DNA from: Cryobacterium roopkundense | GTDB taxonomy: Bacteria; Actinomycetota; Actinomycetes; Actinomycetales; Microbacteriaceae | DNA length: 64,000 bases | NCBI RefSeq assembly: GCF_014200405.1 | Contig: NZ_JACHBQ010000001.1 | Location: forward strand, 62,001 to 126,000 | Direction of reading: 5' to 3' | Shown here: positions 7,867 to 16,254 of the stretch, piece by piece | Position numbering within the stretch: position 1 is the stretch's first letter | How the letters are laid out: every line of letters starts with the position of its first letter | Position numbers and translations under genes: made by a program | Notes under the pieces: generated by a model | What the model was told of the DNA's origin: nothing | The model's input: only the letters and a program-made list of their open reading frames with translations | The model's database searches: none

Positions 7867-8436
7867 ATGCCATTTCCTCAGCGCGACGATCCAGAACGGG
7901 GATACACGCTCGTTGAACTGATCGTGTACAGCGGCCTTCTTCTCCTCGTCGTGACAGTCGTCGCTTCTCTGTTCGTCAGCGGCCTCACTACGACCGAACG
8001 TGTGCGTGCAATGACGGCCGCGACCACGTCGGCCCAGGTAGTGGCAGATTCAATCGAGACCAACGTACGCAATTCCACAGACTTCCTGCTGACGAATCCG
8101 TCCGGCACCGACCAGTTCCTCGTCGCCCGCACGACGCGACGCGACGCGACGCTGTCCTGGCAGTGCGTGGCCTGGTACTACTCGGCGAGCGGCCAAGGAA
8201 GCATCCGCTTCAAGCAGTCCAGCGTGGCGATACTCGCACCCACGCCGACGGAACTTCAGGACTGGACCCTCGTGCAGCAAGGGATCACGCCTCTATCGGG
8301 AGCAGCGGTGTTTACGACCAGCGGCCAGAGTCTGACCGTGAACTTCAACAGTCTTGTCGGTGATCACCCGCCCGTCGTGATCTCCAGCTCCGCAACGAGT
8401 CGGGCCGGAGCATCGGGGAACCTGACATGTTTCTGA
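7867..8436 (+). CDS. Minor pilin, PilW/GspJ-like, module 2
   Basis: The 189-residue product has a 12-residue leader ending in Gly12, followed by YTLVEL. It begins 1 nt after the preceding stop and overlaps the next gene by 10 nt. It matches the module 1 copy closely, including the segment LSWQCVAWYYSA. The likely role is as a minor-pilin tip component. Confidence 0.82.
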   Translation: MPFPQRDDPERGYTLVELIVYSGLLLLVVTVVASLFVSGLTTTERVRAMTAATTSAQVVADSIETNVRNSTDFLLTNPSGTDQFLVARTTRRDATLSWQCVAWYYSASGQGSIRFKQSSVAILAPTPTELQDWTLVQQGITPLSGAAVFTTSGQSLTVNFNSLVGDHPPVVISSSATSRAGASGNLTCF

Positions 8437-9854
8437 TTGGCACACTTGCCTCCCTGCGCGACAAGCCGGAGCGCGGCGCCGCCCTGGCGTCTGTTCTCGG
8501 TGTCATGGCCGTTGGGCTGATCTTCGCATCGCTCATCACCGCATCGATCGTGGGAGCCTACGGAGTAAGTTCTGCCACACGCTCCGGTGTTCAATCGGGC
8601 GCGGCCGCGGACGCCGGGATTGCGGCGGCCCGCAGGGGCCTGTACGTTCTGGGGGATTGCGCTGCACAACCTACGCCAGGGACCTATTCTTCGGCGGTCC
8701 CGCCCAAGTACAGTGCAACGATCGAGTACTACACGGGGAGTGCTTGGTTTGCCGGATGTCCCGCGCTGACCGCCAGTCAGGTACGCATTACCTCGAACGG
8801 CACTGCTGAGGCCGCGGGAATTAACGGTGCCACCGTAGGCAACGCCACAAAGGTTGAAGCGGTGTTCAAATACATTATTCCCGGGGTACAACCGAGCGGA
8901 GTGGCCCTCTATCTCTACAAAGGTGGGGTAGTCGAGGCAAATTCCAGCTTCGACATGACGGAGTCACCCGGTGCGGGTCTCATGGTCAAGAGCGGCAACT
9001 TCGATTGTGCCAAGAACAACGCGGTGGTCAACGGCAGTGTGATCGTGAACGGCAATCTCACCTTCACGAGCACATGTACCGTGAACGGGAGCGCGTGGGT
9101 CTCGGGCACGGCAAGCCTCGGATCGGGCCTCATTAGGGACGATCTAACCGCTGGCGCAGTGAGTCCGAACCCCCCGGGCGCACGCGTGGGTGGAACTTAC
9201 ACGAACTCGGCGGTGATCCCCACGATCCCCACGTGGACCGAGCTGGGCTACAGCCCCACCTCATGGGTCGACTCCACCGGCACACCCTATGAGATCAAGA
9301 CTGTTCTCACACCGTCGGCTTGCGTGCTGCCCAATGGCAGCTTGGGGGGAACCGTGGCCGGCAAGCCCCTGATTTTGAATGCCCTCGGGTGTCTGGGCGG
9401 GCCCACGGCGGCGAACAACACGACAGTCAGCCTCACCAGCGACGTGGTGATTTACGCCAACAAGTTTGACTTCTCCGAGGTCAACTCGTTGCAGTTCTCG
9501 TCGTCGACGAGTGCGCTACACAAGATCTGGTTTATCACACCGGACCTTCTCGCAAATTCCCAGCCCACCTGCACAGCCCTCACACAAGGAGACTTCTCAG
9601 TCAAGAACGGGTTTGCGATCAATGACCCGATCGACGCTTTGCTTTACACGCCGTGTGCGTTCTCGGGGGCGAATGGATTCACCTGGAGCGGGCAGATCAT
9701 CGCCGGCAATTACAGCTCCGTGAAGAACAACCCCACGTTCACGTTTACTCAGATCGGCGTGCCCGGGGTGAACCTTGACACGGGCAGCGTGCTGTCAACC
9801 ATCGCCATTCCGCAGCCGGGCGCCGTCGTGTCGATTCGGGAGATCTCTGGCTGA
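8427..9854 (+). CDS. Large PilX/GspK-like pilus protein with solenoid-like domain, module 2
   Basis: The 475-residue paralogue of the protein at 2894 has the N-terminal RGAALASVLGVMAVG, with cleavage plausible after Gly17 and no Glu at +5. The central region again shows repeated strands (SVIVNGNLTF, VNGSAWVSG). The later segments VVIYANKFDFS and IWFITPDL and many cysteines are conserved. Divergence from the module 1 copy is concentrated in the first part of the ectodomain (about residues 60-130). I infer a pilus-tip protein with a binding surface that differs between modules; no known adhesin motif is visible. Confidence 0.75.
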   Translation: MFLIGTLASLRDKPERGAALASVLGVMAVGLIFASLITASIVGAYGVSSATRSGVQSGAAADAGIAAARRGLYVLGDCAAQPTPGTYSSAVPPKYSATIEYYTGSAWFAGCPALTASQVRITSNGTAEAAGINGATVGNATKVEAVFKYIIPGVQPSGVALYLYKGGVVEANSSFDMTESPGAGLMVKSGNFDCAKNNAVVNGSVIVNGNLTFTSTCTVNGSAWVSGTASLGSGLIRDDLTAGAVSPNPPGARVGGTYTNSAVIPTIPTWTELGYSPTSWVDSTGTPYEIKTVLTPSACVLPNGSLGGTVAGKPLILNALGCLGGPTAANNTTVSLTSDVVIYANKFDFSEVNSLQFSSSTSALHKIWFITPDLLANSQPTCTALTQGDFSVKNGFAINDPIDALLYTPCAFSGANGFTWSGQIIAGNYSSVKNNPTFTFTQIGVPGVNLDTGSVLSTIAIPQPGAVVSIREISG

Positions 9855-9873
9855 TGAACGAAAGATGGAGCAC

Positions 9874-10917
9874 ATGACGAAGGACGTTGTGGGAATCGAC
9901 ATCGGTACAACCGGGCTTCGCGCCGTCGAGGTGCGCGATGCCGGCAAGGCCCACCCGAAGCTGGTGCGTTACCACCAAGTGTCTCTTCCTGAGGGCGCGG
10001 TTAACCGTGGCGAGGTCGCCGAGCCCAATACTGTTGCCGCAGCGCTCAAGACACTGTGGTCGACCGGCGGGTTCAAGAGCAAGAATGTGGTGCTGGGGAT
10101 CGGAAACCATCGCGCGCTAGCCCGCGATCTCGCGGTTCCGAAGATGCCGATGAAGCGCATCCGTGAGACCTTGCCCTTTCTGGTCGCTGACATGCTCCCG
10201 GTCCCCGTCGCAGAGGCCTTGCTTGATTTTTACCCGATCAACGAGAGTGAGGGTGAGAACGGGCCGGAGATCAATGGCTTGCTGATCGTGGCTGTGAAGG
10301 AGGCTGTGCAGGGCAATATCGCCGCTGTGCAGCTGGCTGGCCTCACGGCCCTCGAGGTTGATCTGATCCCGTTCGCCGTGAGCCGGGCGGTGTGCCGCGG
10401 CACGAGTTTTGACGGGGCGGTCGCCCTTATCGATGTGGGGCAGGCCACCACGAGCGTCGTGATCACCCTCGCCGGCGTGCCGCAGTTCGTGCGACTGATC
10501 CCGGCCGGCGGAGGAGACCTCACGCAGGCGCTCGTGCTCGGCCTATCCGTCGATGCTCCCACTGCAGAGTCGGTAAAGCGCGAGCACGGGCTCGCCGGGG
10601 CATCCACCAGTCAGGCCCCCGAGACGTCCATTATCACCGAGGCGACGAGCGACCTGCTTAACAGCCTGCGCAACACCGTCAACTACTTCTCCAATACCAG
10701 GCCGCACATTCCGGTGACCGGAATAGTGCTTTCCGGCGGCGGCGCTCAGCTCGGCGGTTTCACGGCGGCACTCGGCGCGCTGACCCGGCTGCCCATTCTG
10801 CCAGCAGATCCGTTCGCCTCGGTTGCGCTCGGGCGCGGAGTTGATGCCGCCGCCCTCCATGCCACGAACGGTGCGTTCAACGTGGCCCTCGGCCTCGCAC
10901 TTGGGAGCGGAGCATGA
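9874..10917 (+). CDS. pilM: Type IV pilus actin-like ATPase PilM, module 2
   Basis: Starting at the ATG at 9874 gives 347 residues, equal to module 1; an in-frame ATG at 9865 would add MEH. GATGGAG lies upstream. The actin-fold motifs VVGIDIGTTGLR, LIDVGQATTSVVI and IVLSGGGAQLGGF are present. The segment about 230-255 (SVKREHGLAGASTSQ) differs from module 1, while the rest is close to identical. The pilN start overlaps the stop by 4 nt. Confidence 0.92.
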   Translation: MTKDVVGIDIGTTGLRAVEVRDAGKAHPKLVRYHQVSLPEGAVNRGEVAEPNTVAAALKTLWSTGGFKSKNVVLGIGNHRALARDLAVPKMPMKRIRETLPFLVADMLPVPVAEALLDFYPINESEGENGPEINGLLIVAVKEAVQGNIAAVQLAGLTALEVDLIPFAVSRAVCRGTSFDGAVALIDVGQATTSVVITLAGVPQFVRLIPAGGGDLTQALVLGLSVDAPTAESVKREHGLAGASTSQAPETSIITEATSDLLNSLRNTVNYFSNTRPHIPVTGIVLSGGGAQLGGFTAALGALTRLPILPADPFASVALGRGVDAAALHATNGAFNVALGLALGSGA

Positions 10918-11579
10918 CCGGCAAGAAGGCAACAACAGTCGATCTTGTTCTCGGCGCGGAACCCCGTATGGACCTGCTCCCGCCAGAGGTGCGCACACTC
11001 AAGAAAGTCAAGGCTACGAGGCGACGCCTCGGCGGTCTGCTGGTGGCAGTCTTGGTGCTCGTCGGGTCAGGAATCGGGGCCTCTACGTGGTACTCCATGC
11101 AGAGCCAGGCGGAACTTGACGCCGCGCGGGAGCGCACCACTGAGTTGCTCACGAGTCAGACGAAATATTCCGAGGTGCAGAGGGTGCAGGTGGCCTTGGA
11201 CACCACCCTGGCAGCGCGACAGTTCGGCGCATCCACTGAGATCGATTGGAAGGCGTACCTTGCCGAAGTGCGGGCTCTTGTTCCGAGCACCGTCACCGTT
11301 GACACCCTGTCCGTCGATTCGGCATCACCGCTTGTTCCGTATGAGCAGGCGACTGCACCTTTGCAGAATTCCCGGGTGGCCACTATCAGGATCCTGTTCA
11401 CCAGCCCCGATGTCACGAGTGTGCCGGAGTGGCTCGGCAGCATGTCGACGCTGCCCGGCTACGCGGATTCCCAGCCAGCCGTGATCACGAGAACTGCCGA
11501 GGGTCCCTACACTGTGGACTTCGTGCTGCACGTGAACGAGGGCGCGTTCTCGGGCCGCTTCGCCCCGGAGGGACAGTAA
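10914..11579 (+). CDS. pilN: Type IV pilus alignment protein PilN, module 2
   Basis: The 221-residue product has the conserved N-terminal LGAEPRMDLLPPEVR, one transmembrane helix (about 37-60) and a C-terminal domain ending HVNEGAFSGRF. Length and most residues equal the module 1 copy; differences cluster in the first 35 residues and in the helix-proximal coiled coil (residues 65-80). This is where partner specificity for a cognate PilM and PilO could lie. Confidence 0.9.
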   Translation: MTGKKATTVDLVLGAEPRMDLLPPEVRTLKKVKATRRRLGGLLVAVLVLVGSGIGASTWYSMQSQAELDAARERTTELLTSQTKYSEVQRVQVALDTTLAARQFGASTEIDWKAYLAEVRALVPSTVTVDTLSVDSASPLVPYEQATAPLQNSRVATIRILFTSPDVTSVPEWLGSMSTLPGYADSQPAVITRTAEGPYTVDFVLHVNEGAFSGRFAPEGQ

Positions 11580-11581
11580 TC

Positions 11582-12307
11582 GTGGACAAGAACAGGCTCT
11601 GGGTAATCGGTGCCGTGCTGGTGATCGGCGCGGTCGTGGTGCTCGGGTGGGTGCTCGGCATCTCGCCGAAGCTGAGCGAGGTGCGCGCCCATTCTGCGGA
11701 GCGGGAAACCACACTGGCTCAGAATGCCGCATACGAGGCACAAATCGTGTCGCTGAAGAAGCAGTTCGAAGACATCGACTCGCTCAAAGCGGATCTGTCC
11801 GACATTGTGCAGGCTGTGCCCGCTTCCGCCCAGATGCCCGCACTTCTTGGCGAGCTCAACCAGGTTGCCGCGAGCAGCCAGGTGGTGATTTCGGCGTTTA
11901 CGGCGAACGATGCGCAGGCCTACGACCCGGCGCTGCTGGCCGTCGTTGACACCGCAGTCGTGGCGCCGGAGGCCACGCCCACACCGGCGCCCAGCGCTGC
12001 GACCGACGCCGATGCGGTCGCTGCGAACGCTGTCACCGCCGGCGTGGCCGGGGTGGGTTCGGTCGGGGGAGTCGACCCCCGCATCACTCCCTCCAACTTC
12101 ATCGCCATCCCGATTTCGATCACCGTCGACGCTCCATACGACAACGTGCTGGATTTCGTCTCGGGCGTTCAGAGTCGACAACGGTTGGTGCTGGTCACCG
12201 CGGTGTCCACGACCGTTCCCACGGTGGAGGGTTCGGTGACTGGAACCATCACGGCCTTTGTCTACGTTCTTCTTGACTCGAACGCGGAGGCCGCGGAGGT
12301 TCAATGA
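11582..12307 (+). CDS. pilO: Type IV pilus alignment protein PilO, module 2
   Basis: The 241-residue product starts with GTG two bases after pilN, as in module 1. It has an N-terminal transmembrane helix, a coiled coil, an Ala/Thr/Val/Gly-rich linker (about residues 125-165) and a C-terminal PilO fold. The linker is longer than in module 1 and lacks the regular hexamer repeat. It closes module 2. Confidence 0.9.
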   Translation: MDKNRLWVIGAVLVIGAVVVLGWVLGISPKLSEVRAHSAERETTLAQNAAYEAQIVSLKKQFEDIDSLKADLSDIVQAVPASAQMPALLGELNQVAASSQVVISAFTANDAQAYDPALLAVVDTAVVAPEATPTPAPSAATDADAVAANAVTAGVAGVGSVGGVDPRITPSNFIAIPISITVDAPYDNVLDFVSGVQSRQRLVLVTAVSTTVPTVEGSVTGTITAFVYVLLDSNAEAAEVQ

Positions 12308-12353
12308 CCCGAACGCTGCACACAAAGCTGCATTTCAGCCGAATTCTCAGCAA

Positions 12354-12385
12354 ACCCCCCGTTTGGGGGTAGATGTCGCTACGCT
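12354..12385 (+). promoter_or_regulatory. Hairpin and possible -10 box after module 2
   Basis: ACCCCC and GGGGGT form a short G/C stem (12354-12370), probably ending module 2. TACGCT (12380-12385) lies 48 nt before the next ATG and may be a -10 box, but no -35 is clear. Confidence 0.3.
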
Positions 12386-12433
12386 TGACGAAGACTTTAC
12401 CCATATCCAGCGGTCCCGAGAGGAGGCCCGAGC

Positions 12434-12721
12434 ATGCATCGGACTCTGTCCCGCGCTGACTCCCGCCCCGTCATGCCGCCCGTTGACCCTGTCGCACGCG
12501 TTATCGTTCGAGCCCAGAGACGGCAAGTGTCGGAGCAGTCACCCGTTTCGGCGCATGCGCCGAGATCACGCACTCGCCTGGCCATAATCTGGCTGCTTGT
12601 TGTCGTGCTGGTCGTCGCGGCCATCGTGACGACATTAGCGATCGCCGATATCGATCTGAGTCTCGCCGCCCCAGCGCAGGGCTTCTTTTTAGCGCTCGTG
12701 ACGGCGTCGCCGCGAGCCTGA
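12434..12721 (+). CDS. Small single-pass membrane protein, unknown
   Basis: A 95-residue open frame has a strong ribosome binding site (GAGGAGG, 7-8 nt before the ATG). The N-terminal half is basic and one hydrophobic segment lies at about residues 50-74 (LAIIWLLVVVLVVAAIV). I do not recognise a family. It sits between pilO of module 2 and pilD, a place where accessory pilus proteins are common, but nothing in the sequence shows such a role. It could also be a chance open frame; the binding site and the transmembrane helix favour a real gene. Confidence 0.5.
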   Translation: MHRTLSRADSRPVMPPVDPVARVIVRAQRRQVSEQSPVSAHAPRSRTRLAIIWLLVVVLVVAAIVTTLAIADIDLSLAAPAQGFFLALVTASPRA

Positions 12722-12784
12722 TCGTCGGGTGACGATAGCGTTGGTTCGGGGTCGGTATGAGTCGACCACGACAGGAAGGCGGGG

Positions 12785-13639
12785 GTGAGCGTGTCCGAAC
12801 TGAGCAGCGTGATGGTGGGCGTTGTCGTCACGCTTGCGGTGGTCTACGGCCTCATGATCGGTTCCTTCCTCAACGTCGTGATCTACCGGGTGCCGCTGGG
12901 CAAGTCGGTGGTGTCTCCGCCGAGCGCGTGCCCGCAGTGCGGCGTGGCTATCCGTCGGCGGGACAACGTGCCGGTGCTGTCCTGGCTTCTGCTCCGTGGG
13001 CGCTGCCACAATTGTGGGGCTCCCGTTTCTCCGCGCTACCTGTTCGTGGAGTTGGGCACCGCGATCTTCTTCGGCGTGGTGGCCTGGTGGGTGGTCGGGA
13101 GGCAGCCCGTCCCTTCCGATGGCACCGGCCTGCTTCTGCTGATCATCACTCTATTGGCGTTCCTGTACCTGGCAGCCATCAGTATCGCCCTGGCCCTCAT
13201 CGACATCGATACGCATCGGCTCCCCAATCGGATCCTGCTGCCGGCGTACTGGGTGGCCGTCGTACTGCTGACCGCCGCTGCGCTGCTCGGTGGCGAACCC
13301 GAGCGCCTCCTCGGCGCCGCCGTGGGTGGTGCGGGGCTCTTCGGCCTTTACCTCGCGCTCGCCCTGATCCGGCCCGGCGGCATGGGTTTCGGAGACGTCA
13401 AGCTTGCGGGCGTACTGGGGCTCTACCTGGGCTGGCTCGGCTGGGGCCAACTCGCCGTGGGCGCCTTCGGCGCTTTCCTCCTCGGCGGTCTGTTCGGCGT
13501 CGCCCTGCTGTTGGCCAAGCGAGCCGGACGCAAGAGCAGCATCCCCTTCGGGCCCTGGATGCTCGCGGGTGCCTGGCTCGGAATCCTCTTCGGCGTGCCG
13601 CTCGCAGCCGGGTATCTGTCACTCTACGGTTTGGCGTGA
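12785..13639 (+). CDS. pilD: Type IV prepilin peptidase / N-methyltransferase PilD
   Basis: The 284-residue polytopic membrane protein starts with GTG after GAAGGCGGGG. It has the N-terminal [10 protein letters not shown] motif, two zinc-binding CxxC pairs (49-52 and 74-77), and both catalytic aspartate motifs ([11 protein letters not shown] and [11 protein letters not shown]). PilD removes the prepilin leaders and methylates the new N-terminus. As the only such enzyme in the window, it probably processes all eight prepilin-like proteins here. Confidence 0.94.
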   Translation: MSVSELSSVMVGVVVTLAVVYGLMIGSFLNVVIYRVPLGKSVVSPPSACPQCGVAIRRRDNVPVLSWLLLRGRCHNCGAPVSPRYLFVELGTAIFFGVVAWWVVGRQPVPSDGTGLLLLIITLLAFLYLAAISIALALIDIDTHRLPNRILLPAYWVAVVLLTAAALLGGEPERLLGAAVGGAGLFGLYLALALIRPGGMGFGDVKLAGVLGLYLGWLGWGQLAVGAFGAFLLGGLFGVALLLAKRAGRKSSIPFGPWMLAGAWLGILFGVPLAAGYLSLYGLA

Positions 13640-13677
13640 CGCGCCGGGCCCTCCCGGGTTCCGGGCCTGTGCCTTGG

Positions 13678-13694
13678 TACTATGACAGCTGTCA
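13678..13694 (+). promoter_or_regulatory. Possible -10 box with adjoining palindrome
   Basis: TACTAT (13678-13683) is directly followed by the perfect 12-bp palindrome TGACAGCTGTCA (13683-13694), 30 nt before the ATG at 13724. The arrangement fits a promoter with an operator at its start site. Confidence 0.35.
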
Positions 13695-13723
13695 GTCACC
13701 ATTCAGGCTACGAGGAGTGCAGC

Positions 13724-14647
13724 ATGAGCGACACAACACCCAACAACGCACGCAACGAACCCCACGGCGGCACGAACCCTGAAACGGATGCGACGACGCC
13801 CGCCCCGCACACCGAGATCGACTACGACTCGGCTGCCCCGCAGGAGCCCGAAAACTTCACCGGCACGGGATCCCACTCGGCGGTTCCGGCACTCGCCGAC
13901 GACTATGCGGCGCCCCGCGACGAGATCGCAACGGAGCCGGCGAAACCGGAGTCGACCGTTGCTCAGCCGACGGTTGCCGAACCCGTCATTGTGCCCGCTG
14001 CAGTGGTCGTTCCTGCCGCGCCCGTGACCCCGCCGGTCAACGAGCCCGTCTATGAGCCGGTCACGCCCGCCGCAACCGCGGCTCAGTCGCCGATCTACGT
14101 TCAGGCGCCTCAGCGCCCGGTCGACCGCAGTAACCGCGGCGTTGGCGTGCTTATCGCCCTGCTGGCCACTGGAGTCTTCGCCGTGATCTACGCGATAGCG
14201 ATCTTCATCATCGCGGGAGTCACCAGCACCACGCTCGCCGTGGCCGCCACGACGTTCACGGAATTCGCCGTTCGCCCGGTCTTCTACATTCCCGTGCTGT
14301 TCTTCTTCCTGGCTTTCGCCTTGCTCGTGGTTGTGATCAACCGCAGCGGTTGGTGGGCCTACGTGCTCTTCGGCTTCCTCGTGGGCGTCGTGGTGTATTT
14401 CTCCTACATCGGCGGTGCGCTGCTCACCGTGCAGGCCTGGAACCTGAGTCCCGCCGAGGTCTCCCGTTTCCTCTCCACCCAGTGGCTGAACCCCGGCGCA
14501 CTCGCGGCCGGGATCATCGCGCGGGAGGTGCCCATCTGGGCCGGAGCCTGGATCGCTCGCCGTGGCAAGCGCGTCACCACTCGTAACATCGAGGCTCGTC
14601 ACGAGTACGAGCACCTGCTGGCCGAGGGGCCGCAGCTCTCCAAGTAG
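13724..14647 (+). CDS. Membrane protein with long disordered N-terminus, unknown
   Basis: The 307-residue product has a strong GAGGAG site before the ATG at 13724. Residues 1-140 are rich in Pro, Ala, Thr and Glu and look disordered. Four hydrophobic segments follow between about 145 and 275 (one is FYIPVLFFFLAFALLVVVI), with a short basic and acidic tail. No enzyme motif is visible. This layout is common in actinobacterial hypothetical membrane proteins. It is monocistronic by spacing. Confidence 0.75.
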   Translation: MSDTTPNNARNEPHGGTNPETDATTPAPHTEIDYDSAAPQEPENFTGTGSHSAVPALADDYAAPRDEIATEPAKPESTVAQPTVAEPVIVPAAVVVPAAPVTPPVNEPVYEPVTPAATAAQSPIYVQAPQRPVDRSNRGVGVLIALLATGVFAVIYAIAIFIIAGVTSTTLAVAATTFTEFAVRPVFYIPVLFFFLAFALLVVVINRSGWWAYVLFGFLVGVVVYFSYIGGALLTVQAWNLSPAEVSRFLSTQWLNPGALAAGIIAREVPIWAGAWIARRGKRVTTRNIEARHEYEHLLAEGPQLSK

Positions 14648-14658
14648 GAGCTCTTCCC

Positions 14659-14693
14659 GTTGATCGAGGCGCGACGAAGGAGCGATCGAGACC
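14659..14693. repeat. Palindromic intergenic repeat (copy 1)
   Basis: GTTGATCGAG opens and CGATCGAGACC closes a 35-bp imperfect palindrome. It belongs to the family with conserved CTGGTCGAG and CTCGAGACC arms described at 33688. Confidence 0.55.
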
Positions 14694-14780
14694 GCGCAGG
14701 CTGGTCCTCAGGCCTCGTTATCTGGTCCTGATCGCACGTGCCTCGACCGGCGGTTCGTCACCCACAGGGAGGGGGGGGTC

Positions 14781-15269
14781 GTGCGCGACTACCAAAAGTA
14801 CGCGATCACTCTGGCAATCTTTGCTGCCGTCCTCTACCTGGCGTTGGTCGTGGCGGGGCTGGGTGTCGTGAGCCTTGTCACCAACCGCGACGTCATCGTA
14901 GACCCCGACGCCGGGCCGCTCCTCGGCCCGACCATGGTCGCTGTTTCCGTGGTGTTCGTGACAGGGCGAATGGTGTGGGTCGGCATTCGAACCCGGCCCG
15001 AACATCAGCGCGTCATGCTGGGCTATTCGCTCGTCACCGGCGTCGTTGCCGCCGCGGTGTTCGTGGCGGCGGGAGCGCTCGTGTACCTCTTCGGAAACGG
15101 CGACCTGCGCGCGACCACATCGTTCGCGCTCGGAATCGTTCTCGGTCCGTTTACAGCTCTCACGGCCCTATTCGCGTTTGCAGTCACGTTGGCTTACTCC
15201 TGGCTGCTCGCCGCACACGTGGGCTCCCAGGGACGGCCGCTGTGGCCGTGGGAACGCCGCGGCGAATAG
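14781..15269 (+). CDS. Small polytopic membrane protein, unknown
   Basis: This 162-residue protein starts at a GTG after a G-rich stretch (GGGAGGGGGGG). Four hydrophobic segments are visible (about residues 8-33, 52-70, 84-105 and 115-150). There are no conserved catalytic motifs. It ends 26 nt before the next gene. I do not recognise a family. Confidence 0.7.
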   Translation: MRDYQKYAITLAIFAAVLYLALVVAGLGVVSLVTNRDVIVDPDAGPLLGPTMVAVSVVFVTGRMVWVGIRTRPEHQRVMLGYSLVTGVVAAAVFVAAGALVYLFGNGDLRATTSFALGIVLGPFTALTALFAFAVTLAYSWLLAAHVGSQGRPLWPWERRGE

Positions 15270-15295
15270 CGCGCATTTCGCGTATCCTTGGTGTC

Positions 15296-15946
15296 ATGGA
15301 GGGGTCCATCGAGTCGCGCACCAGCCATGAGGTTGACAACTGGCTGCGCTGGTTGCCGCGCTGGCACCCTGGTACGCATCGAACGCGGGCCCGACTGTGT
15401 CATCAGTGCTTCGGCTCACCGGTCATTGCCGCTGCAGGCCTGAGCGAAGACGTGCCGCACGCGGTGCAGCATGCCCTCGCTATGCGCATGAAGATCGTCG
15501 TGGATGCCTCCGTCGACGAATACACCGAGCAGCACCTGCCCCGCCTGTCGCATGAGCTGCGTCTCGATGACCTGCGTCGCGCTCGACGTGCGTATCGTCC
15601 GACCGAAGGCCTCGATCCGGAGCACCGCGGCCTCGACCTCGATCCCCCTGCCGCGCCGGACGCGCCCTACCTCTTTACCCTCGGCGATCTCGCCGGCCTG
15701 CCAGAGTCCGACGAAGCGGATGAGCCGCGGCCGCTGAGCGCCGATGAGAAGGCGGCGGTGCTGCGCGAGGTGGCGGTATCGGACGCCTATGCCGCCGAGG
15801 CCGGACGGCGCCTCTGCGTCGAACTCGCGAAGCACCGCGCGCGCATGCGGGCGGCCGTTGCGGAATTCGTGGAACCGCAGGTGCAGGCGCTGCTGGCGGA
15901 CCTCGGCAGCACCCTCGACTCTCCCCTCTGGCCGCGCGGTTCCTGA
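15296..15946 (+). CDS. Soluble protein with N-terminal CxxC, unknown
   Basis: The 216-residue protein starts at the ATG at 15296, preceded by TATCCT nine bases upstream that could be a -10 box of a nearly leaderless transcript. A CHQC pair lies at about residues 37-40; the rest is helix-rich and charged, with a long C-terminal helix (VELAKHRARMRAAVAEF). There are no signal peptide or transmembrane segments. I do not recognise the family. It is the last gene before the rpsL operon leader. Confidence 0.68.
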   Translation: MEGSIESRTSHEVDNWLRWLPRWHPGTHRTRARLCHQCFGSPVIAAAGLSEDVPHAVQHALAMRMKIVVDASVDEYTEQHLPRLSHELRLDDLRRARRAYRPTEGLDPEHRGLDLDPPAAPDAPYLFTLGDLAGLPESDEADEPRPLSADEKAAVLREVAVSDAYAAEAGRRLCVELAKHRARMRAAVAEFVEPQVQALLADLGSTLDSPLWPRGS

Positions 15947-16254
15947 GCGTTGCGGCGCGGGTCGGTTTCCATTTGACCAAGGGCCCACGGGCAGGTTATT
16001 GTTGCAAGGTGTGCGCTTTGTCGTGCGCCTGAAGTGTGCCCCCGGATTTCGTTCGAGAGCGCGTAGAAAGTCGCGGCGGTCACACTGCAGGGTTTGCTCA
16101 CCGAGCAGCCCCCACGGCATACCCACCGAACCGAAACGAAAGCAATTTCGTGCGGAACGGCGGGTCCAGATGAACTCGATTGGCCCGGAGACGGACGAAT
16201 CGAATGCTAACCATCACAAAGCTGTCACCGTGCAGCAATAACAAGGAGTAATTA
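15947..16254 (+). promoter_or_regulatory. rpsL operon promoter and leader
   Basis: This 308-bp gap has no credible gene. TTGACC (15973-15978) and TATTGT (15997-16002), 18 nt apart, form a plausible sigma-70-type promoter, leaving a leader of about 245 nt before rpsL. AAGGAG precedes the GTG start. I see no strong terminator in it. Confidence 0.45.

Noticed and set aside
12757-13782. 341-residue frame overlapping pilD
   Set aside because: It is Arg/Pro-rich shadow; the pilD frame has all catalytic motifs.
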